Assembly: GCA_964463485.1 (NCBI GenBank)
Contig: CAYXDO010000019.1
Coordinates: 1 to 64,000 of the forward strand
From: CAYXDO01 sp964463485
GTDB taxonomy: Bacteria > Myxococcota > Kuafuiibacteriia > Kuafuiibacteriales > Kuafuiibacteriaceae
Direction: 5' to 3'
Length of the DNA: 64,000 nt
The notes beneath the pieces were generated by a model, which saw nothing but the letters and a program-made list of their open reading frames with translations, ran no database searches and was not told the DNA's origin. This document shows, piece by piece, positions 28,215 to 37,328 of the stretch. How positions within the stretch are numbered: position 1 is the stretch's first letter; every line of letters begins with the position of its first letter. The translations under genes and the position numbers were made by a program.

Positions 28215-28865
28215 TCACACCCAATCCGCCTCGAAAACCTCCGCAAACGCTCGGCTCACCGCCGCGATCGCGTCCTCGAACGAAACCTGTCCGCCTACCT
28301 CCCGCTCGAGCGACGTAACCCCCCTATCGCGAATGCCGCAGGGCACGATCAACCCAAACCCGGAAAGATCCGTCGACACGTTGAAAGCAAACCCATGAGA
28401 CGTAACCCACCGCGAGATCCGTACTCCGACCGCCCCGAGCTTTCGCCGATCGGCTACCCAGATTCCGGTCAAGCCCTCCACGCGCCCCGCCTCGATCCCA
28501 AACGCCGCAGCCGCCTTGATCATCACTTCCTCGAGGTCAGACACGTAACGGCGCACATCCCGCCGATCGGGTTTCAGGTCGATCACAGGATAACCGACGA
28601 TCTGCCCGGGGCCGTGGTACGTCACATCCCCGCCGCGAGAAGCCTCGACCAGGCTCACCCCTGCGGCCTCCAACGCCTCGCGGCTCGCCAACACATGCTC
28701 CGCCTTGGCCCGCCGGCCCAAGGTCAACGTCGGCTCATGCTCCAACAGAAAGAGCGCGTCTGCGACTTCCCCCCGCGCCCGCGCCTCGGCACGCGCCTCC
28801 ATGCGCTCCACCCCGATCGCATACGGCGTCCGAGGCCACCGAATCAGCTCGACCGAACGACGCAC
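28215..28865 (-). CDS. lipB: Octanoyl-[acyl-carrier-protein]:protein N-octanoyltransferase
   Basis: 216 residues. Signatures: LFLLEHEPTLTLGRRAK, RGGDVTYHGPGQIVGYPVI, RKLGAVGVRISRWVTSHGFAFNV with the catalytic Lys, and the active Cys in IVPCGI. It transfers octanoyl from ACP to lipoyl domains, the first step in lipoate synthesis. The 18-base gap to lpdA upstream suggests an operon. No lipA is next to it in this window. Confidence 0.96.
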   Translation of the reverse strand: MRRSVELIRWPRTPYAIGVERMEARAEARARGEVADALFLLEHEPTLTLGRRAKAEHVLASREALEAAGVSLVEASRGGDVTYHGPGQIVGYPVIDLKPDRRDVRRYVSDLEEVMIKAAAAFGIEAGRVEGLTGIWVADRRKLGAVGVRISRWVTSHGFAFNVSTDLSGFGLIVPCGIRDRGVTSLEREVGGQVSFEDAIAAVSRAFAEVFEADWV

Positions 28866-28883
28866 GCGATGACCGACAGAGGC

Positions 28884-30305
28884 TCAGGTGGCTCGCGTCC
28901 GCCGACGATTCAAGATGTGAATCGCCTCGCCATGCATCGCCTTCGCCGCCTCCATCACCGCCTCGGAGAGCGTGGGGTGGGTGTGGACCGTGAGCGCGAG
29001 ATCCTCGACCAGCGCGCCCATCTCCACCGCCAAACACGCCTCCGCGATCAAGTCGCACGCTCCTGGCGCGGCGATGCCGATTCCCAAGATCACGTCGGAA
29101 ACCTTGTCGGCCACGATCTTCACGAGCCCGTCGGTGTGATTCATCGCCGCGGCCCGCCCCAGCGCCGAGATCGGGAACGTGCCCGTCGCGACGTCGATCC
29201 CCCTCGCCCGCGCCTCGGCCTCCGTCAGCCCCGCCTGCGCCACCTCCGGGTCGGTGAACACGCCGAGCGGCATCGCGCGCACGTCGAACGAAGCAGGCTT
29301 CCCTGCGATCACCTCGGCCGCTACCTCGCCCATCTTCGACCCGCGATGCGCAAGCAACGGCGGCCCCGTCACGTCCCCCGCGGCGAAGATGTTGGGCACG
29401 TTGGTGCGACAAACGTCGTCGACCTCGATCCAACCTCTCGCGTTCGTCTTCACGCCCGCCGCCTCCAGGCCGAGGTCCTTCGTGTTCGGCGCAAAGCCCA
29501 CCGCGACCAAGATCTTGTCCGCCGAGATCCGCTTCGCCTCGCCGCTCGAGAGCGTCACCTTCACCTCGGCGCCCGCCCCCGTGCGCTCGTACCCTTCGGC
29601 CTTCGCCTTCGTGATCACTTCGATCCCGAGCTTCGTCATGCGCTTCAACACCGGCTTCACGAGCTCCGGATCGGTCCCCGGCAAGATCGAGTCGAGCATC
29701 TCGACGATCGTGACCGTCGACCCCAGCTTTCGATACACGGTCCCGAGCTCACAGCCGATCACGCCGCCGCCGATGATCACGAGGTTCTTCGGGATCGGGT
29801 CGTAGCTCACGCCGTGCCGCGCGTAGCCGACCAAGTCCCCGTCGTACTTGAAGCTCGGGAGCTCGATGACCTTCGCCCCCGACGCGATGATCAACTGACC
29901 GAGCTCGAGCTTGTCGACGCCCTCTTTCGTCGTCACTTCGAGCGACCGCGGCGAGGTGATGCGCGCCGACCCGAGGATATGCGCGCATTCGTTTGACTTC
30001 AAAAGGCTTGCGATTCCCTTTTTCTGCTTGTCGACGAGGCCGTCTTTCCAAGCCATCAGCTCTTTGGCGTCGACTCCGAGTGATCCTTTGATCCCAAACT
30101 TGTTGAAGTCATGGACGTCGTCGACCAGGTTCGCCGCGTGAATCAGCGCCTTGCTCGGGATGCAGCCCCAGTTCAGGCAGACGCCGCCGAGCGCCTCGCG
30201 CTCGATCACCACGGCCTTCTTGCCGAGCTGTCCCAGCCGAATTCCCGCCACGTAGCCCGCAGGGCCGCCGCCGATCACCGCCACGTCGAAGCTCTTCTCC
30301 GCCAT
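28884..30305 (-). CDS. lpdA: Dihydrolipoyl dehydrogenase
   Basis: 473 residues. FAD motif VIGGGPAGYVAGIRL, redox disulfide GGVCLNWGCIPSKAL (Cys43 and Cys48), NAD motif VIIGGGVIGCELG, and the C-terminal His-Glu pair in HTHPTLSEAVMEA. It reoxidises the lipoyl arm of pyruvate or 2-oxoglutarate dehydrogenase. Pairs with lipB in a lipoate-related operon. Full length for the family. Confidence 0.97.
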   Translation of the reverse strand: MAEKSFDVAVIGGGPAGYVAGIRLGQLGKKAVVIEREALGGVCLNWGCIPSKALIHAANLVDDVHDFNKFGIKGSLGVDAKELMAWKDGLVDKQKKGIASLLKSNECAHILGSARITSPRSLEVTTKEGVDKLELGQLIIASGAKVIELPSFKYDGDLVGYARHGVSYDPIPKNLVIIGGGVIGCELGTVYRKLGSTVTIVEMLDSILPGTDPELVKPVLKRMTKLGIEVITKAKAEGYERTGAGAEVKVTLSSGEAKRISADKILVAVGFAPNTKDLGLEAAGVKTNARGWIEVDDVCRTNVPNIFAAGDVTGPPLLAHRGSKMGEVAAEVIAGKPASFDVRAMPLGVFTDPEVAQAGLTEAEARARGIDVATGTFPISALGRAAAMNHTDGLVKIVADKVSDVILGIGIAAPGACDLIAEACLAVEMGALVEDLALTVHTHPTLSEAVMEAAKAMHGEAIHILNRRRTRAT

Positions 30306-30363
30306 GAAGCGCGTCTAACAGAACCGGCCGGGTCAGGAAACGGGTACGTCGGATCCTACGCGC

Positions 30364-31671
30364 TCACGCGGTCGCTCGGGCGCGAGCTTCTTCCTGGATC
30401 AGCCGGATCAGCTCGTCCGCGTTTCGCTTCGAAGCCCCGCGCGCCTTGGAGACCGCGACCCGCGCCATCTCGCCCAGCCGATCGATTTCGTCGGGGCGCA
30501 ACAGAAGCTCACGGGCCACGCGCGCCAGAGCCTCGGGGTTCGCGACCTGGATCCCGCCGCGACCCACGAGCACCTCCACGGAATCTCGGAAGTTCGCCAT
30601 GTGCGGCCCGAACAACACCGGTCTGCCTTGCCCCGCAGGCTCCAAGATGTTCTGACCTCCGCGAGACACGAAGCTCCCACCCACGAACACCAACCGCGCG
30701 ATCGAATAGGCCGCCAGCAGCTCCCCGATCGTGTCGAGCACCACCACGTCCGTCTCTTTGGCGCGCACGCGATCGGCCGAGAGCGCGCTGCGCAGCTCGA
30801 CCCGAAATCCAGCGGCGGCGAAGATCCCTTCGACCCGCGACGCTCGCTCGGGATATCGCGGAGCCACGACCAACAGGAGCTTCGGGTCCACCGTTCGAAG
30901 CTCTCGAAACACCGCGGCGAGCCTCTTCTCTTCGCCCTCGTGGGTCGACCCGAACACGAACACCGACCTGCCCTCGGACGCCAGCGCGACCTTCAGAGCT
31001 TCGAGCACCGGCTCTGGAGGACCCGACGCGAGGTTGTCGAACTTCGTGTTCCCAGTCGCTCGCACCCGATCGTGCGGCGCCCCGAGCGCGAGCGCCCGAT
31101 CGGCTTCGACCTCCTCTCGCATCAAGAACAAATCGACCACCGAGAGCGGGTTGCCGAAGATCCGATGGAACCAACGGTAGCGAGGCACCAGCGACTCGCT
31201 GAACCGGCCGTTCACCAATACGATCCGTGATCCGAACGATCGCGCTGCACAGATCAGGTTCGGCCAGATCTCGGCATATTCGAGCACCAACAACGTCGGA
31301 CGGATCGCCGCCACCGCCCGTCGTGTGGCGAACGGAAAGTCATACGGCACGTAGGTGATCGCGTCTACGAGCGCGCCCAAGCGGGTCGTGGCCATCGTGT
31401 GGCCCGACCCCGTCATCGCAGACACGACGAGCGTCGCGTCCGGACAACGCGACCGAAGCTCCGTCACGATCGGGACGAGCGCAAGCACGTCTCCGGCCGA
31501 GGCGCCGTGAAGCCAGATCCGCGGGCCCGCTCCGCGAGACGGCGGCCAGACGTCGTCAGGATAGCGACCGAGCCGACGGCCGAGCCCCTGCTTGAGCTTG
31601 GGATGAAACGCGAGGAACGGCAGCAACAGGCCAAAGAGCAGCGTACTGAAGGCGCGATACAACGGCCCCAC
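30364..31671 (-). CDS. waaA: 3-deoxy-D-manno-octulosonic acid (Kdo) transferase
   Basis: 435 residues, usual for WaaA/KdtA. N-terminal membrane anchor PLYRAFSTLLFGLLLPFLAF, then IWLHGASAGDVLA, where the family usually reads HASxGE with a catalytic Glu; here that place is Asp. The C-terminal domain has FVFGSTHEGEE and FVGGSFVSRGGQNILEPAGQGRPVLFGPHMANF, typical of the family. It adds Kdo to lipid A precursor at the inner membrane. It abuts the msbA-like gene without a gap, so the two form an LPS operon. Confidence 0.93.
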   Translation of the reverse strand: MGPLYRAFSTLLFGLLLPFLAFHPKLKQGLGRRLGRYPDDVWPPSRGAGPRIWLHGASAGDVLALVPIVTELRSRCPDATLVVSAMTGSGHTMATTRLGALVDAITYVPYDFPFATRRAVAAIRPTLLVLEYAEIWPNLICAARSFGSRIVLVNGRFSESLVPRYRWFHRIFGNPLSVVDLFLMREEVEADRALALGAPHDRVRATGNTKFDNLASGPPEPVLEALKVALASEGRSVFVFGSTHEGEEKRLAAVFRELRTVDPKLLLVVAPRYPERASRVEGIFAAAGFRVELRSALSADRVRAKETDVVVLDTIGELLAAYSIARLVFVGGSFVSRGGQNILEPAGQGRPVLFGPHMANFRDSVEVLVGRGGIQVANPEALARVARELLLRPDEIDRLGEMARVAVSKARGASKRNADELIRLIQEEARARATA

Positions 31672-33483
31672 TCAGCCCAGCTCTCCAGCTTCCACGAGCC
31701 GCCGAAAAGCGCCCTCGCGTCCCATCAGCTCGTCATACCGCCCGCGCTCGACGACCTCGCCCTCCGTCAACACGACGACCTCGTCGGCGCCTCGCACTGT
31801 CCTCAGGCGGTGTGTGATCACCAAAGCCGCGCGGTTCGCGATCAGCGCGTCGAGCCCTCGCTGCACTTCGCGCTCGCTCTCCGGATCGAGCGCGCTCGTG
31901 GCCTCGTCCAAGATCAGGATCGGCGCGTTTTTCAAGAACGCCCTCGCGATCGCGAGGCGCTGCTTCTGGCCGCCGGAGAGTCTAGACCCGCGCTCCCCGA
32001 CCATCGTGTCGATCCCGTCGGGCAGCGCGTCGACGAAGTCGGAGGCGTTCGCCGACCGCACCGCCGCCTCGATCTCTGCCGAGCTCGCGCGCGGGCGCCC
32101 GTACGCCACGTTCGCGCGGACGGTGTCGTCGAACAAGAACGTGTCCTGTGAAACGAGCGCGATCTGTGATCGCAAGCTGTGCAAAGACCCCTCTCGAATG
32201 TCGCGACCGTCGATCGTGATGCGACCCGCAGACACGTCGAAGAACCTCGGGATCAAAGATGCCACCGTCGATTTTCCCGAACCCGAAGCTCCGACGAGGG
32301 CGACTACACGGCCTCGGCCAAGCTCGAGCTCGAGACCTCGAACGGCAGCTTTGTCCGAACCCGGATAACGAAATGTCACCGCCTCGAGCCGCAAACCTCG
32401 CTCGACCGGAGCGATCGGCTCGCCAGCACCGTCTCGCACCTCGGGGACATGATCCATGACCGAAAACACACGCTCTGCGCAGACGAGACCGGGCACGACG
32501 ATCCCGTTCAAACGTCCGATCGCCTTGATCGGCTCGTAAAGCAGCACGAGCGCCAGCAGGAACGCGATCACCTCTTGGCCGCCCATCACCCCCGCCGCGA
32601 TGCCCCGCTCTGCCCACGCGGCCGTCGAAAGCAACGCGCCCACGCCGACGAGCTCCATCACGGGCGTCTGCAGCGCCCGCACGCGAACGCTCCGCACCAT
32701 CGTACGCAGATAACGCCGAGCCTCGAGATCGAAGCGCTCGAGCTCCCGCGCTTCTCCTTCATACGCTTGCACGACCCGCATGCCCGAGAGAGTTTCGTTC
32801 GCGCGCTGCGTGAGCACACCGATCCCCTGCTGAGCTTCGCGAGCGATCTTCTTGAGGGCCCGACCGAAGAACCAGATCGGTGCCCCCGCGAGCGGCAACA
32901 CGACGGCCGCGGCGAGCGAAAGGTCCGGATATCGCAGCACACACACAGTCGCGAGCGCCACCACCCGCGCACCGTCGCCGATCATCACCGGAATCGCATA
33001 CGTCGCCGCACGCTCGACCTGGCCCACGTCGTTCACCAGGCGCGAGATCAAGAACCCGGTGCGCTCTGCCCCAAAGAACTCTGCGCTCTGCCGCACCATC
33101 GCGGCGAAGAGATCGCGGCGGAGATCGTGAACGATCCGCTGAGCCACCGAGCCCATTGCATAAAAGCGCGCGGCCTGGCTCAGCGTCTTGGCAAAGACGA
33201 GGACCGCGAAGATAGGGACGAGCTGCGCCTCGACGATCGACGAAGCCGCGCGCGGATCGATCACGAGACCAAACCTGAGGGCCCCGGTCGCGAGCCTCTC
33301 GATCGCCGGAGCCAACACGTTGGCGGCCTCCGAGGGCCCTGCGAACAGACGCGTCGTGAGCAGCTCGATCGCGATGGGATAGAGGCCGGTGGTCGCGGCC
33401 ATCACGAGCATCGCGACGAGCGCAATCGCCAGACGCCCCTTGTAAGGCCAGGCGTACGCCAGCACCCGGCGCCAAACGAGCAT
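31672..33483 (-). CDS. msbA: MsbA-like lipid A/ABC exporter
   Basis: About 603 residues from ATG 33483 (MLVWRRVLAYAWPYKG). Six membrane helices in the N-terminal half, then an ABC ATPase with Walker A GASGSGKST, Q-loop VSQDTFLFDDTVRANV, LSGGQKQRLAIARA and ILILDEATSALD. Half-transporter layout of MsbA, which flips lipid A across the inner membrane. An ATG 12 codons upstream is possible. Immediately followed by waaA. Confidence 0.9.
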   Translation of the reverse strand: MLVWRRVLAYAWPYKGRLAIALVAMLVMAATTGLYPIAIELLTTRLFAGPSEAANVLAPAIERLATGALRFGLVIDPRAASSIVEAQLVPIFAVLVFAKTLSQAARFYAMGSVAQRIVHDLRRDLFAAMVRQSAEFFGAERTGFLISRLVNDVGQVERAATYAIPVMIGDGARVVALATVCVLRYPDLSLAAAVVLPLAGAPIWFFGRALKKIAREAQQGIGVLTQRANETLSGMRVVQAYEGEARELERFDLEARRYLRTMVRSVRVRALQTPVMELVGVGALLSTAAWAERGIAAGVMGGQEVIAFLLALVLLYEPIKAIGRLNGIVVPGLVCAERVFSVMDHVPEVRDGAGEPIAPVERGLRLEAVTFRYPGSDKAAVRGLELELGRGRVVALVGASGSGKSTVASLIPRFFDVSAGRITIDGRDIREGSLHSLRSQIALVSQDTFLFDDTVRANVAYGRPRASSAEIEAAVRSANASDFVDALPDGIDTMVGERGSRLSGGQKQRLAIARAFLKNAPILILDEATSALDPESEREVQRGLDALIANRAALVITHRLRTVRGADEVVVLTEGEVVERGRYDELMGREGAFRRLVEAGELG

Positions 33484-33560
33484 CACGCCCTGCGTATGCC
33501 CGTCGCACGCCGAGCTCAACTACGGGTCGCGATCGATGGATGACGACCGACGGCCGATTC

Positions 33561-33590
33561 ACGACCGATCGCGACCGATCACGACCGATC
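33561..33590. repeat. Three 10-bp tandem repeats
   Basis: RCGACCGATC repeated three times head to tail (ACGACCGATC, GCGACCGATC, ACGACCGATC), followed by GGCCG. It lies between the divergent msbA-like gene and the propeller lipoprotein gene at 33631. A 10-bp period puts each copy on the same face of the DNA, which could suit a regulator. Confidence 0.8.
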
Positions 33591-33630
33591 GGCCGTTGAC
33601 TGCGCCAAGCCTCCTGCGTTGGCTCCCCTC

Positions 33631-35778
33631 GTGCGCCTCATACTCGCGTTCCCTCTGTTGGCGATCTCCTGCGCCGGCGACCCGACCGAGCCGTGGCGCC
33701 CCGAGTCACCGCACGTCGATCGACCCTATCGGCAAGAAGTCTCGAGTCTGCTCGGCGCGGCCGGCTCGATCGAGTCGATCCGCTCGCTGTGCCTCACGCC
33801 GGCCGGCGAAATCGAAGCGGCCACGGAGGCGGGACTCATGCGGTACTTCGGCGAAGAGTGGACCGCCGCAGACACCTCGACCCCTACGCTCGCTTCGGCC
33901 TTCGACGCGACAGGCCGCCACGCCGTCCTCGCTGCGGGCAGCCTCCGCGTCGACGACCAGCTCGTGGCCCTGCCCGCGGGGACCGAGCCGAGTCGCCTGA
34001 AACCGCGAAGCGCGGGCGGGTTCTGGGTTCTGGGATCGGGATTCGCAGCGTCTTGGGACACGGACTGGACCCCCGTTTGGGAAGGTGACGAACCCGTGGT
34101 CGACCTCGTGGAGACCGCCTCGGGATGGGCCCTCGCCACGCCCTCGAAGCTCGTAGAGTCGGACGGAACCGAGACCAGCTCGAGCGCGCTCCTCCGCGCA
34201 GAGCTCCGCGCCCTCGCGATCGCCCCGGACGCTACGCTCTGGGTCGGTACAGCCAATGGACTCGTTCGAAGAAAAAATGCAGAGTGGGTTCCCTTCACCG
34301 GCAAAGACGGGCTGCATTTTGGTGACATAGTCAGTCTCATTTTCGACGAAGCCGACCTCTGGGTCGCGACCACGAAAGGAGCGTCTGTTTATCGTGATGA
34401 CGGCACGCGACGCTACTATCTCGGCCGCCTGTGGCTCCCGAGCGACGAGGTGCACGCCATCCTTCCCATGTCAAATGAGTCGGTGGGGTCGGTGATCTTC
34501 GGCACGACCGCGGGCGTCTCGCGCGTCGAGGCGATCTCGATGACTCTCGAACGACGCGCCGAAATCTATGACCAACTCACTCAGGAGCGCCACGTGCGAC
34601 TCGGATTCACTTCCACCGAGAATCATCTCCTCGCCCCTGGAGACGTCGGGCGCTCTTTCTCGTCGGACGACGACAACGACGGGCAATGGACCGGCATGTA
34701 CCTCGCGTCTCAGTCGTACCGGTTCGCCGTGACCCGATCGGAGGCCGCACGCAGCGCTGCCAAAACCGCCGCCGACGCGCTCCTCAGACTCCACGCCATC
34801 ACCGAAAAGCCCGGCTTCTTCGCCCGCTCCATCGTCACTCGAGAAGAATGCGGCGACCCTCTAGCGCGCGCGGGCGAGTGGCACGTCAGCGCCGATGGTC
34901 AGTGGTGCTGGAAAGGCAACACTTCGTCCGACGAGCTGGTGGGACACGTCTTCGGGCTGTCGCTCTATTACGATCTCGTCGCCGACGAGGCCGAGCGCGA
35001 GGTCGTCCGCAGCTCCTTCGCTGGCGCGGTCAGCGGCCTCATCGACGCCGGGTTCGGCCTTCGGGATCTCGATGGCGAAATCACCCAGGACGGGCACTTC
35101 GACCCGGCTTGGATGCACGACAGCATCGTCGCTCAGTACGGCGACGCCGGCCTCAACTCGGCGATGATCCTCGGAGCCCTCTCGGCCGCCTTCCACATGA
35201 CCTCGGACCCGAAATTCCAGAACGCCTTCCAGAATCTAGCTTTCACCGAAGGTTATGCGGATTACGTCAGCCGCATCGAAGACATCAACTTGAGTTTTCA
35301 AACCAACCACGACAGCGAGGAAATGTCGTTCCTCGCGCTCTTCACTCTGATGAGGTACGAGACGAACCAGGAGCTCGCATCCTTGTGGCGCAAAGGGATT
35401 GATGGGTTGTGGTCCGTTCAGCGGCCCGAACGAAATCCTGAGTTCAACTTCATGTTCGGAGCCTTGACCAAGGCCGAGGACCCCGACCTGGCCGCCTCCG
35501 TCGAGACCCTTCAAAAGCTCCCGCTCGAGCTGGTCCTTTGGGGAATGGACCTCTCCCACCGCGCTGATCGCGATCTCGACGGCGACCGAGATCGGTTCGG
35601 ACGTCGCCAAAATGAGTTCGTGTTCCCGTACGACGAACGGCGAGCGATGCGCTGGTCTGAGAACCCTTACGCCTACGAGCTCGCCGGAAGTGGCCAGGCC
35701 GAGGCTTCTGGGACCTTTTGGCTGCTGCCCTATTGGATGGCTCGCTACTATGGCTATCTCGTCCCCCTCTCCGAATGA
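33631..35778 (+). CDS. Lipoprotein with propeller N-half and helical C-half
   Basis: About 715 residues from GTG 33631; a TTG 12 bases upstream is possible. Lipobox: RLILAFPLLAISC, Cys after AIS. The first about 300 residues read as propeller blades of the two-component-regulator-propeller type (LWVGTANGLVRRKNAEWVPF, then LWVATTKGASVYRDDG). From about residue 350 the sequence is helical (YLASQSYRFAVTRSEAARSAAKTAADALLRLH, then GWAYD-like positions) with conserved Trp/Tyr (AGEWHVSADGQWCWKGN), similar to an alpha-toroid glycosidase-like fold. No proven active site. Function unknown; likely outer-membrane or periplasmic, acting on a carbohydrate. Confidence 0.6.
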   Translation: MRLILAFPLLAISCAGDPTEPWRPESPHVDRPYRQEVSSLLGAAGSIESIRSLCLTPAGEIEAATEAGLMRYFGEEWTAADTSTPTLASAFDATGRHAVLAAGSLRVDDQLVALPAGTEPSRLKPRSAGGFWVLGSGFAASWDTDWTPVWEGDEPVVDLVETASGWALATPSKLVESDGTETSSSALLRAELRALAIAPDATLWVGTANGLVRRKNAEWVPFTGKDGLHFGDIVSLIFDEADLWVATTKGASVYRDDGTRRYYLGRLWLPSDEVHAILPMSNESVGSVIFGTTAGVSRVEAISMTLERRAEIYDQLTQERHVRLGFTSTENHLLAPGDVGRSFSSDDDNDGQWTGMYLASQSYRFAVTRSEAARSAAKTAADALLRLHAITEKPGFFARSIVTREECGDPLARAGEWHVSADGQWCWKGNTSSDELVGHVFGLSLYYDLVADEAEREVVRSSFAGAVSGLIDAGFGLRDLDGEITQDGHFDPAWMHDSIVAQYGDAGLNSAMILGALSAAFHMTSDPKFQNAFQNLAFTEGYADYVSRIEDINLSFQTNHDSEEMSFLALFTLMRYETNQELASLWRKGIDGLWSVQRPERNPEFNFMFGALTKAEDPDLAASVETLQKLPLELVLWGMDLSHRADRDLDGDRDRFGRRQNEFVFPYDERRAMRWSENPYAYELAGSGQAEASGTFWLLPYWMARYYGYLVPLSE

Positions 35779-35880
35779 ACGAGGCCCCCCAGGAACAGCG
35801 CTTCGAGCACAATCGATTCTGCGCTGCGATGGACGTGGACAACCTGGCGCGTTCGTCACTATGAAGCTGCGTCCAAACTC

Positions 35881-36273
35881 ATGAATCCTGGCGCCTCGAG
35901 ACCCTCGATCCTCGTCGTCGAAGACGAGCGGCCCGTTCGCCGAGCGGTCGTGCGGATCCTCACAGGCTTCGACTTCGACGCCATTGAAGCGGCCAACGGC
36001 GCGGAGGCGATTGCAACAGTAAGGGCCCGACCGGTCGACCTCGTCCTTTGCGATATCCGAATGCCCGATATGGCGGGTCCCGACGTCGTCCGCGAACTCA
36101 AGGCCATTCGACCCGACATCGGTGTGCTCTTCATGACCGGGTATGCTGGAAGCGCATTGCCGCCTGAAGTCGCCTACGACCCAGACCTCGTCATCCAAAA
36201 GCCCTTCGGACCCGACGAGCTCCACGAACGAATCACCAAACGACTTCCGAGAGCCAAGCCAAGCCTGGGCTGA
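35881..36273 (+). CDS. Single-domain response regulator (receiver)
   Basis: 130 residues. CheY-like receiver: acidic pair Glu14/Asp15, phosphoacceptor Asp58 in LVLCDIRMPDM, switch Thr in LFMTGYAG and Lys in IQKPFGP. No output domain. No histidine kinase gene is adjacent in the window, so its partner is unknown. Followed by the helical-repeat protein after a 61-base gap. Confidence 0.93.
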   Translation: MNPGASRPSILVVEDERPVRRAVVRILTGFDFDAIEAANGAEAIATVRARPVDLVLCDIRMPDMAGPDVVRELKAIRPDIGVLFMTGYAGSALPPEVAYDPDLVIQKPFGPDELHERITKRLPRAKPSLG

Positions 36274-36334
36274 CGAGATCCCCGAGCCTCACCGGCGATC
36301 GACCTCTGGTGCGATCTCGACGTACGATCTCGCC

Positions 36335-37291
36335 ATGGCGAGCCAAACAGTCGAATCCTCGTTCGAGTCGGTGGCCCAACTTCCTGAGAGCCTCCTTCGG
36401 GGCCTGCTCGATCGGGGAGACGCTCAGGAGCGGGTTTGGGCGGCCTGGGCGCTCGGCACACGCCTTGGAGCGGCCTTCGCGATCGAAGCCGAGCCACACG
36501 CCTCGCACGACCCTGATCCAGGAGCCCGCCGGCACCTCATCGTCGTCTTGGCAGGGTACGGACGCCGACAGGCCCTCTGCGTGCTCGCCCGCTTCGACCC
36601 GAGCAGCCGAGTGCGGGCGACGGCCTGCCAGTATCTGCTGAAGATGGACGGGAAGGTCAGCGAGGAGGTCCTCGACAGACTCCGCGTCGATGACTCCATC
36701 GTGCGCCAGGCGATCCTCACGTGGGCTCCGCCCAGCGCCATCGAGGTGGATGAGCTCGAGCGGGCCTTCGTAGACCGCGACGAAGCCGTGCGAAGCCTCG
36801 TCCTCGAGTCCCTCGGATCCTCTGCGCGAACGCCATGGCTCGGCGACGCTCTCGAACACGAGCGCTCGCGGCCCGTGCGCCGACGGATCGTGGAGCTCCT
36901 CGTTCCTCGGGCGGACGGAGTCCGCCTGGCGCTGGTCGCCGCCCACCGATCCCCTCATCGAGCCAAGATCCTCGAAGCGCTGGGCTCGACGAAGGTTCGG
37001 CTCCCGTGGTCCGAGCTCTTGAACGTCGCGGACCATCTGAGCCTCGACATCGCTCGGTCGGTCCTCGCTCTGGCACGTCCAGAAGAAATCGACAGCGCCT
37101 GGCTCATGGGCACGCTGGAGCGCGCCGCCAGCGACCCCCGACATCCGGAGGCCCGACCCGTCGCAGAAGCGGCCCTCGCGCTGCTGGAAGGCAGAACCTC
37201 GCTCGGAGCCGACGTCAAAGTGCGCGCACGAGGATGCGCCGAACGCGCGATTCCAAGGGGCACCGCGCTCGCGGTTCGAAACTTTCGCTGA
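36335..37291 (+). CDS. HEAT-repeat-like helical protein
   Basis: 318 residues from ATG 36335. Several repeats of two helices with small residues and Arg/Asp at turns: RGDAQERVWAAWALGTRLG, DPSSRVRATACQYLLK, and DRDEAVRSLVLESLG. It looks like an HEAT/PBS-lyase-type alpha solenoid, a protein-binding scaffold. No signal peptide. A longer reading frame from 36143 overlaps the response regulator and is rejected. Confidence 0.6.
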   Translation: MASQTVESSFESVAQLPESLLRGLLDRGDAQERVWAAWALGTRLGAAFAIEAEPHASHDPDPGARRHLIVVLAGYGRRQALCVLARFDPSSRVRATACQYLLKMDGKVSEEVLDRLRVDDSIVRQAILTWAPPSAIEVDELERAFVDRDEAVRSLVLESLGSSARTPWLGDALEHERSRPVRRRIVELLVPRADGVRLALVAAHRSPHRAKILEALGSTKVRLPWSELLNVADHLSLDIARSVLALARPEEIDSAWLMGTLERAASDPRHPEARPVAEAALALLEGRTSLGADVKVRARGCAERAIPRGTALAVRNFR

Positions 37292-37328
37292 GAGGGAGAA
37301 GCAAAGGGGCGCGAGCGCGCCCCTCAGA

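Noticed and set aside
28116..29996. Plus-strand frame opposite lipB and lpdA
   Set aside because: Arg/His-rich shadow of two highly conserved genes.
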